Below, one piece after another: positions 56,313-64,000 of a stretch of DNA of 64,000 nt (its first letter is position 1; every line of letters starts with the position of its first letter). The stretch comes from Allium sativum. Lineage: Eukaryota; Streptophyta; Magnoliopsida; Asparagales; Amaryllidaceae. The stretch covers positions 301,807,456 to 301,871,455 of the forward strand of contig CM060922.1 of the NCBI GenBank assembly GCA_030737875.1, read 5' to 3'. Below the pieces are notes generated by a model. The model saw only the letters and a list, made by a program, of their open reading frames with translations, was not told the DNA's origin and did not search any database. The translations under genes and the position numbers were made by a program.

Positions 56313-59243
56313 TATAACACCCCGAATTTTTTGTAACAACATTAAAGAGGATAAATTAAATAATAATTAATTTAATAATCAGAATTAGAGGAAATAGACT
56401 GCACCATTGCGTTCGTCTCGAAATTTTGGTTAGGATAGACATTTGGTTTATGTAAAACGGACACCGTATAAATAAGTTATGAGGGTTTTAAGTTTGTATA
56501 CGCGCAGAAAGATTATATATACACGCATGAGTCAGAGATGAGTCAGAATTTTATCCAGAACAGTTCGAATTTGGAAAATTAGATAAGATGGCAAAAATCC
56601 CGCTCTAGGGGGTCGACCCCCCTTAAGGGATGTCAACCTACGGGTCGACCCACCCACAGTGGTGTCGACACCCCCAGGGCTGACGTGGCACTCGATTTCA
56701 GGGGGTCTGACAGCTATATATATATGTCCTATTATCCTATTTTCTTCATTGGAAATCATGGAGGCCATATGCTACCGGGATACGAACTAAGACAAAACCA
56801 TTTTCTATAACAACGTACTTCGCAAATCAAATTCAGAAATTCAAGATCCGTTCCTTTTCCATTCTCTAAACCTAGCGCTGTGAGTCTCTAATTGCTTTTT
56901 GGTTTATATAAATAAAAGTAAATTGTGAAAGACTGTGAATTGGATATGTTGTAAACTGTGGATCTATGCTATTGTTAAATCTTATACTATGCCATAATAG
57001 ATCTACACTTTTAGATCTAATGCAATCGTGATTATCTATTATGTTATCTATGTGGATCTTGACTTGTAACTATATTGTGGTGAATGTAAATCTGTTAATT
57101 TGGATAGTTGCAGCATTGGTTAGATCCAATTATTTATGTAAACCACCCTTCACCTATCATATTGCGATCAACTTAGATAAGTTATTGGACGTGAGAACCC
57201 CTATTTAGATCTAAACATGCTATTATGTCATTCTAATGGTGTTAGATCTATTTTAACCTCTAGATCTGAATTATGTAATCAAATTTATCGCCTTGTGAAT
57301 CTAATCCAATTGGACAACTAAATTGCTAATTTAGATCTTACTATACTTATTATGACATCATAGTTATGTTAGAATCAATTGACCGCCACCAGTTCATTAG
57401 TTTTATGCCTACCTTGTTATGATGTTAATTACATGTCCATCCACCTTATTATCATGCTAGTTAATGTTTATGCCAAGATGATCACTTTAGTTATATTCCC
57501 ATTATTTTCCCTATTATCGTTTATGACTAAGCTATTATTTAGCCTAGGCATGCCGCCAGTTTATGAGTATGCTAGTTAGGGAATGGGTGAGAAGGGTTAA
57601 TATTGGCATAATTTAAATATAAACATTATTGGACATATAATTCAAATGGGGATAAAAAGAGAAATAATCACTGATAAGACATAGGTAGATTTGGATAAAA
57701 ATTGAATGTCTAGTAATTACAATTTGGAATTGTAATTGCACTTATAGCACGAGGTTAGGTTGCATTAGTGGTGGAAGTCTGCCCGGACCCGACCGGCATA
57801 TCCAGCAGCCACTAATGTTGAACCTAATGTGAGAGGTCTAAGTATGCAAATATGAATCGGGCTAAGACACGAGGTTAAACCCAACTGTGGAATAAGACTG
57901 CTCGGACCCGACCGGCATATGCAACATCCACATGTTGTAGGCCTAATGTGGGAGGTCTAGCCCATTATAACCATAATTGGACATGGTAATGAATTGGACT
58001 GCTTAACCTAATTTAATCCAAAGGATTGTATGATTATGAACTTAAGTTAGGGTTAAGTAAAATTGGATGGGCAGTGGGTGGGTTAAGTAAATTAGAGGGG
58101 GTGGGTAATATTTACATATAGGCCCACAAACTTAACACAATAAGGTTATGTAATTAAAGACACCCTTTAGTGTAAGCATAACTGACATAGGGCTATGTAA
58201 TTAAATACACCTAGAGGTATACGTAGTCAATGAAAAACCTAGCGGGGATACAAGACAAAGGGGAGAGCTTGTATCATATTATGTGGGACCCATTTCAGGC
58301 AGTAACCTGGAGTAGGTGTCAAATAAAGTACTCCGTGCTAGGCGGAGAAGGGACACGCTTACTAACTGATTATAAAAGATCCAAATGAGATGGATGGTGT
58401 GGGCGGCGCAAACCGACCGGGCCATGTGCGTGCATGAGCCGGGCAGAGGGGTATAAGACGACCGTGACACCAGTAGATATGGTTGTGCACATCTTGGGAA
58501 ATGAAGGTTTGCCACTTTAGGAAGTGATACCTCCTACTGTAGGGTCAGCACAGGATATCTACGGAGTAGGGAGCCGATCGATTAGGGTAGTGGTTAGGGT
58601 ACGCTCAGACGTATGCTCTAAGTCTACCAACTTATAGTGGAAGGGATCATCTCATTTTAGTTATACTAGTAATAGTGCAGAGTAATCATTAGAGAAGTGT
58701 ATACACCTTACCCTCTCTACCTTGTCACACCAGCCATTTATGTAGCGATCTCTCTTATCCACTTTATATGGCTATCATGTTACTTTTATTTATTTATTGG
58801 CTAAAAGTTACTAGACTCTCCAGACTTTATGTATGACCCTTTTGTTCCTCCTTCTTTCTTCCATTCCCCCCTAGGTTCTCAGGGAGGAAACACTCAGGCT
58901 TAGTCAGGACTCATATATCATCTTGCTAGGAGATACTTCTCAAGTATGGCTTAAGTTTTTGTCTCTACTATGGCTTAACTCTTTCAATTGGGGAATTATG
59001 CTTTTTATATACTTATGTACTCTGATGGTGCAGGAAAGAAGTTATTTTATTGTAATGTTTTTTGTGACTTATGGTATTGTGGACCATGGTATTATGATTT
59101 ATGTTTGAAATAAAAATTTAAATTTCCGCTGCTATCTTATTTATATCTGTCTTGTAATTATTCTGTGTCTATTTACCTATAACGCTTCACGAAACTTAAT
59201 GCATTCCCTTAGTGAGTGACATTAACGGACGTGGGGTGTCATA
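56313..59243 (+). repeat. T6 3' LTR
   Basis: Starts TATAACACC (expected TGTAACACC) and ends TGTCATA (5' LTR: TGTCACA), so both terminal dinucleotides carry transitions. The (TA)n run in the TATA region (56715-56725) is shorter than in the 5' LTR. Twin hairpins lie at 57739-57964. Confidence 0.92.
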
Positions 59244-60230
59244 AGATCCATTTAAGAAAAAGATCATCCATTTTGAAAAAATTACGCTTAAGATTTGTGT
59301 TGTATTGTCGAGTGATCCGCTTCCAGATGCAGCTACTCTTAGGTTAGCTTAATCAAGCTTTCCATCGGTCATGTCAAGACACCTCAATAGGGGTTCCTCA
59401 TTTGTTCAGAGGTCCCTCCGAGTCACTTGATGAGAAGGCACTTTGAGTTCAACGGGTGTCATAACATCTGATCTATATGCTACATAAAATGAAGAGTGGC
59501 TTATCGTAGACTTGAGGGTCGTTTTATAAGGCCATAGTGCAAATGATAATTCACCAAATCATTTTCCCTTATCCTTCTTCAATCGGTTGTTGATAGTAAG
59601 ATTAATTAACTTGCTCATGGCCTTGACTTATCCATTCGCTTGTGCATGTGTTAACGTTGAAAATCTCTTCTCAATGTGATTTTAATGATAGAAATCTTTG
59701 AACTTGGCACCATCGAACTTGGTTCCGTTGTACAAAATAATAGTTTGCAAGACCTCAAAGCAACAAATGATTCTGATGAGGTAGTTGATCACCTTCATAG
59801 TGATGATTGTGGCTAATTGCTTGACCTCATCCCGCTTCATGATTAAGTTAACAACAATGGTGATGTTTTTTGTGACACCATTGGACGTTGGAAGCACAAC
59901 AATGATATCGATTTCCCTATTTGTAAATATTAGATACTGACCATCTTCGTAATCTCCACTGTCGGGCCTTAGGAATTTTGATGAACCTCTAGCAGTTATC
60001 ACACTTTTTTGTGTAATAAACTGCATCTTGTTTGGCAGTAGGCAATAAATACGCATAATAAAAAAATCTTCACTAAAGTCCCCAAATCCTCCCTCACACT
60101 GTTGCCATTTCAAGCTCTCTCATGGACTTCCATCAAGACCCACTTGGCTTTATCATTAGTATCAAACTAGAGCATAGAAAGCGGGAATTCCTTCCTTTAA
60201 ATCACTTCTTCTAGCACATGAATCTTAGGA
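59244..60230 (-). pseudogene. T7 integrase remnant
   Basis: The best stretch reads REIDIIVVLPTSNGVTKNI, then VKQLATIITMKVINYL, then TIILYNGTKFD, matching the Tat integrase core with Tyr for the second Asp. The third motif reads ANG*VKAMSK, with a stop and Lys (59622-59624) for the catalytic Glu. The C-terminal part (VMTPVELKVPSHQV) runs to the junction with T6. Confidence 0.8.
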
Positions 60231-60299
60231 GATTTCCAAAGAAGTTGTCATTGCTTTCTCATTAGTACCAATAACTCCATCTCACCTTCGTCTTCTAAG

Positions 60300-60680
60300 A
60301 TTCAGTCAACATACATCTGGCTGACGCTTAGAGCTGATAATATCTTCGCTAGGACTAGGTCCATGAGTTGTACATCTCCATAACTAGCCAGCTTTACCAA
60401 TGAATCGGCCTTTGCATTTTCCTCTCTAGGATATGCATTATCTGGTAATATTTGATATCAGCAAGCAACTCAGTGTCCCTGCTAAGATAAGAAGCTAGTC
60501 TCACTCCTCTGCCTTGAAACTCTTTCCTCACTTGGCACACTACTAGTTGAAAATCGTTGAAGATGTATACAGTTTGACTTCCAACGCTCTCTCAATTTTA
60601 AGTTCTACAATCAAGGCTTCACACTTCGATTTTTTAGTAGGAAAGTTGAGTTTCAAGGCAGAACAGATTGAACAATCCTC
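60300..60680 (-). pseudogene. T7 second RNase H remnant
   Basis: The minus strand shows FQLVVCQVRKEFQGRGVRLA, then REENAKADSLVKLASYGDVQ, the archaeal-type RNase H of Tat elements. Compare the same motifs in T2 at 7555-8040. Confidence 0.75.
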
Positions 60681-60699
60681 GAGGATCACCAGCATGACA

Positions 60700-62200
60700 C
60701 CTTACTTAAAATAATGCTCATTGGATGCACCATTAGTGCACATCTCCCATCTAACATTTCACTCTCCTCTACTCTTAGGAGTGTCTTCTTTCTTGGTGTA
60801 TTCAGCTATAAAGTCCACCAAGTATGGCCTTTGATTGCTCTTCCAGGATGGTATGTTTTTTAAATTGGCTCAATTTAATGTTCCATTTCAATAGCCTATC
60901 AAAAGTCTTAGGTAGCTACAAGGCTTGTCTCAAAGGCTAATCGACCATAGCTTAAATCAAATGAAATTGGAAGTACAGTGAGAGCTTCCTCAAAATGATC
61001 AACATGCAATATGCTAACTTTTCCGTCATTGGGTAATAACCCTCTACTCTTGCCAATTATTTTCTAATGTAGTAGACCAGCATCTAGACTTGGAATCCTT
61101 ACTAATAAGCATGCCACTAAAAGCATGCATCGAGACTGTTAGGTAAATAAACAAGCTCATGACTTTCAGTGGCTTCGACATGATGCGAGGCATCTCAAGT
61201 GATCCACTAAAACTTTCAAAGTATTTTTATACTTTTTTGTTTATTCCTTTTCTTCAAGATGTGAAATAAAGGGATGCATTTACCGGTAGCTTTGGAAATG
61301 AACTTGCCCAAAGCGGTAACCTTCCTATTGAAGCTTTGAACCTCCTCGATCATTTCTATGATTTTGATATTTTTAAGTGCTGGGATATTCTCAGGATTGG
61401 CTTAAATCGCAAAGAGGACATAATGAAGCCTAAAAATTTCCATGAAGCAATGATGAATTAGCATTCCAGTGGATTGAGGTTCATCTCATAGTTTAGGAGA
61501 ATGACAAACATCTTTGTTAATGGATTGAGCTTCATCTCATGCTTTAGGAGAATGACAAACATCTTTGTTAACTCATCAATTTATTCTGTCGATCTCTATG
61601 ACATCACAAGTATACCGTTCATGTAAAATTTCTTTAAATGAACAATATGATCCTTGAATATCGAGTTATCCAAACTTTGTTAGGTTGCTCATGTAATCTT
61701 TATCCCAAATAGCGTAACAAGATAGCAGTACAGTCATAAGTCAATTATAAAATTGGCATGCTCCTAATCTGGGTCGTGCGTTGAATCTAATTATATCCTA
61801 AATAAGCAAACAAGAATGATAACAGTTCATGCCTGGTGTTTGATTCTATTAGTTGGTCATTATTTGGGAGTAGAAAGTTACCCTTTGGGAATATCTTATT
61901 TAGATCAGTACAGTCGATGTATATTTTCTTCTTTCCATTGATCATTTTTACTAGAGTTGGACTGCGAACCTACTCTGACTACAAGCCATTGCGGATGAAA
62001 CCATAATTCTTCGGTTTATCAACTTCTTTTTATGTAGTGGATATCTCCAAACATAGGTCGTAGCTTTCCCGTTTCACTAGAACACTTAAGGGTTTATGTT
62101 CAATGCATGCCAATGCTATCTCCGATGATATTCCATACATGTTAGCATGTGTCTAGGTAAACATATCTAGGTTCATCAAGAGAAAACCAGTCAACTCCTT
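60700..62200 (-). pseudogene. T7 reverse transcriptase and connection RNase H remnant
   Basis: RT fragments include YMNGILVMS where YVDDMLVKS is expected, MKLNP, and a thumb part VQSFNRKVTALGKFISKAT. Further on, RLLKWNIKLSQF belongs to the connection RNase H. The region has a ~51-bp tandem duplication at 61471-61571. Both catalytic Asp of the YVDD box are gone. Confidence 0.75.
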
Positions 62201-62724
62201 CATCATTCTCATACCAAGCCGAGATCTGATCTTTAAGCCCGGTATAGGATCATAATGACTAACCATGGTGTTGATCATCATCTATACTAGAGTTGCCCTT
62301 CCATTCTCTGGCTCTTTCCTCGGATTCATATCTGTATGAAATTGACAGTGCTACCTGAACAAGGGCCTATAAAATGGTAGTTATGCTTTTAAAGACTTGA
62401 TGTAGCGAGTCATCTCCATTCCTTTCACTTATCTCGCTTCCTTTCTCTTTCAACTCAGTGATATAATATGGATATTGAAGTCCTGGGTGTATAATTTCCG
62501 CATTGTTCTATGTTGAGAATTCATTGTCAAGCACTGTGGGGTAATCGCTACTCAAAAATCATTGAAGGAAAATCGACCAAAAATGCATTATAAATGGAAT
62601 AAACATCGAATACAACAAAAGAATGCCATTCACATTCTACTGGGTCTCTTTTTCCTAGCACAAGAAGCAAATCCCATATCTAATCGATTTAGTTGTAGGG
62701 TCATTGAATCCCTAAATACGAGAT

Positions 62725-63087
62725 CTACAAGATTTCAAAGTTATTACCCTCCAAAAGCATTTGGTCGTATGATCTTTTAAATAAAATATTGAGCAAACTT
62801 CCATGACCAACCGACACTTTCCCCACAAGTTTAGAGCCATTTATAGACGATATCACCGAGGAATCTATGTTCATTCTTTTAACTCCATTAGCACCCCAAT
62901 TTGTAAAATCAATATCATATGTCATTGTTTTGAAATGTTTTTCGAGAATATCATTTTTAATCGTGAAGAAACTCTCAATCACAACATGTTTCAAAGCAAT
63001 TGCATATCTTTCCATTTCATTCCATCTCTTCTTAACTAGATGCAGTCCACCAGTAATCTTGTTTACTATAGGTCTTTTCTCAAGCAT
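62725..63087 (-). pseudogene. T7 gag C-terminus and protease remnant
   Basis: The minus strand reads RPIVNKITGGLHLVKKRWNE and later LLNILFKRSYDQMLL. The protease active site is degraded to VGHGSLLNILF, where Tat proteases have VDTGSSVN. It is open for 120 codons. Confidence 0.78.
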
Positions 63088-63604
63088 CCTGCAGTCATTA
63101 ACACTAGGCCCTGCTTACCACTTTGGGGCGTGAAGTACCTTGCCATCCATCTTGCGGGACTTTCACAAGCTATAGAATCTTCATCTTCCGTATCAAATCT
63201 CAGACCACATTACATAAGTGTCTACATTTGTTTTATTGTGACCATATTCGTTATGAAATCAATAGTGTTTCCTAAATTTCTTATTCTTCTTAGTCGACTC
63301 CCCAGAGTCAAATTCTTGTATATACAAGTACCTTGAGTACGCAGATATATATTTTCAACTAAATTTCACAATTGGGTGAATTCATTAACTTTATAATTCT
63401 AGGACGCCTCCTGGAATGTGACATATAATCTCTAGTCCTATTGTTATTCCGGGTCTATCCACTGCTCTTGTTCTCGACATTAATATCAACAATCCTGGAA
63501 TTCCCTTCAGATAGCCTTATCATGGCATTACTATGTATCGCCTATGTCGACCGTCCAACACTGATTTTTATGGCGATGATGTTTGCCTCCTCTAACCTCA
63601 AGAA

Positions 63605-63979
63605 CTATACCTTCTTTCTATAAAATACATCCAACATTGGTGAAGATTTCAATTTCAACCTACTTTCGAACTCGAAATTGAGAATAATCCTTCTTTTTAG
63701 GACCATCAAGACGATATCCTCCGGAGAATTGCTCATTTCAGTTGTAATTATGGTAAATATATTCAAGAAATAATTATATGACTCTTCCAACTCCTGGAAT
63801 GACAACATCCTTGGGACGGGTGGTATGTAAATGAATTTTTTGATAAATTCTTGCGCCAACTGTTTAAAATAGGACATGGATCTTGGTGGAAGGAGGGAGA
63901 ACCACATCGTCACAACCTCTTCAATAAAAATTGGAAAACTACGACATCTCCTAACATCAGTTGCCCTCGCTGAGTCCAT
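63605..63979 (-). pseudogene. gag: T7 gag capsid remnant
   Basis: An open 124-codon stretch reads PPRSMSYFKQLAQEFIKKFI, with a following ESYNYFLNIFTIITTEM segment. This matches the capsid core of Tat gag (compare T2 around 4470-4650). The 5' part of gag should lie beyond 64000. Confidence 0.78.
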
Positions 63980-64000
63980 ATGCCAATCATAATTCAGTAG

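Larger units (their letters stand above)
48336..59243 (+). mobile_element. T6: Tekay chromovirus, heavily decayed, 5' LTR truncated
   Basis: The 3' LTR is 56313-59243 (2,931 bp). The 5' LTR matches it only from about 48336 to 51195, lacking the first ~130 bases. A Met-type PBS, gag, protease, RT, RNase H, integrase and chromodomain follow in the usual order. There are many stops and frameshifts. No target duplication can be checked because the left end is missing. On the right it abuts T7 integrase sequence, so it was inserted in T7 and part of the left junction was later deleted. Confidence 0.92.
59244..64000 (-). mobile_element. T7: very decayed Tat-lineage element, minus strand, open at the right edge
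   Basis: Recognisable Tat domains occur in order on the minus strand: gag (63979-63605), gag/protease (63087-62725), RT (about 62200-61250), connection RNase H (about 60900-60700), second RNase H (about 60680-60300) and integrase (about 60230-59244). The LTRs are not in the window. Frames are broken almost everywhere and active sites are lost, so it is the oldest retrotransposon here. Confidence 0.82.

Overview
This is nuclear DNA from a flowering plant, and almost all of it is transposable element. It holds Ty3/gypsy LTR retrotransposons of the Tekay, Athila and Tat lineages, inserted into one another and into a CACTA DNA transposon. It has no rRNA, tRNA, CRISPR array or bacterial-type operon, and no intact host gene that I can recognise. 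The species cannot be told from the sequence.

Layout, left to right. (T1) 1-2171 is the 3' part of a Tekay-like LTR running off the left edge, with a minisatellite inside it. 2172-2319 is a scrap of a minus-strand CACTA transposase. (T2) 2320-23695 is a plus-strand Tat-lineage element with 1,246-bp LTRs. It has a decayed gag-pol, a second RNase H and a decayed antisense ORF near its 3' end. It is split by (T3) 9617-20527, a plus-strand Tekay chromovirus with 2.87-kb LTRs and target duplication CCTAC. 23696-25204 resumes the CACTA element up to its CACTACAAGA terminus. 25205-26143 is unassigned DNA with one uncharacterised minus-strand ORF. (T4) 26144-47233 is a minus-strand Tekay derivative (duplication GAGCT) that keeps gag but has lost pol. 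Its 3' LTR is interrupted by (T5) 26706-38577, a young minus-strand Athila element (duplication ACTAG). 47239-48335 is unassigned. (T6) 48336-59243 is a plus-strand Tekay element with heavy decay and a truncated 5' LTR. It lies against (T7) 59244-64000, a very decayed minus-strand Tat element that leaves the window on the right.

The order of events follows from nesting and agrees with a by-eye look at LTR divergence. The CACTA element and T7 are oldest. T2 (LTRs differ by several percent near their starts) is older than T3 (a few percent at most). T4 is older than T5 (about one percent). No element has a fully open gag-pol frame. T5 is closest, and its breaks are three one-base indels in homopolymers plus a few nonsense codons.

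The most unusual signals are not coding. Every Tekay-type LTR here carries two adjacent ~90-110 bp dyad-symmetric cassettes whose stem arms differ between copies yet stay complementary. The T3 and T4 LTRs also carry an E2F-like palindrome beside a cluster of GTCGAC palindromes upstream of the TATA box. T2 encodes, antisense to gag-pol, a 186-codon frame ending in an AT-hook-like basic motif. All comparisons were made by eye; no alignment or database search was run.
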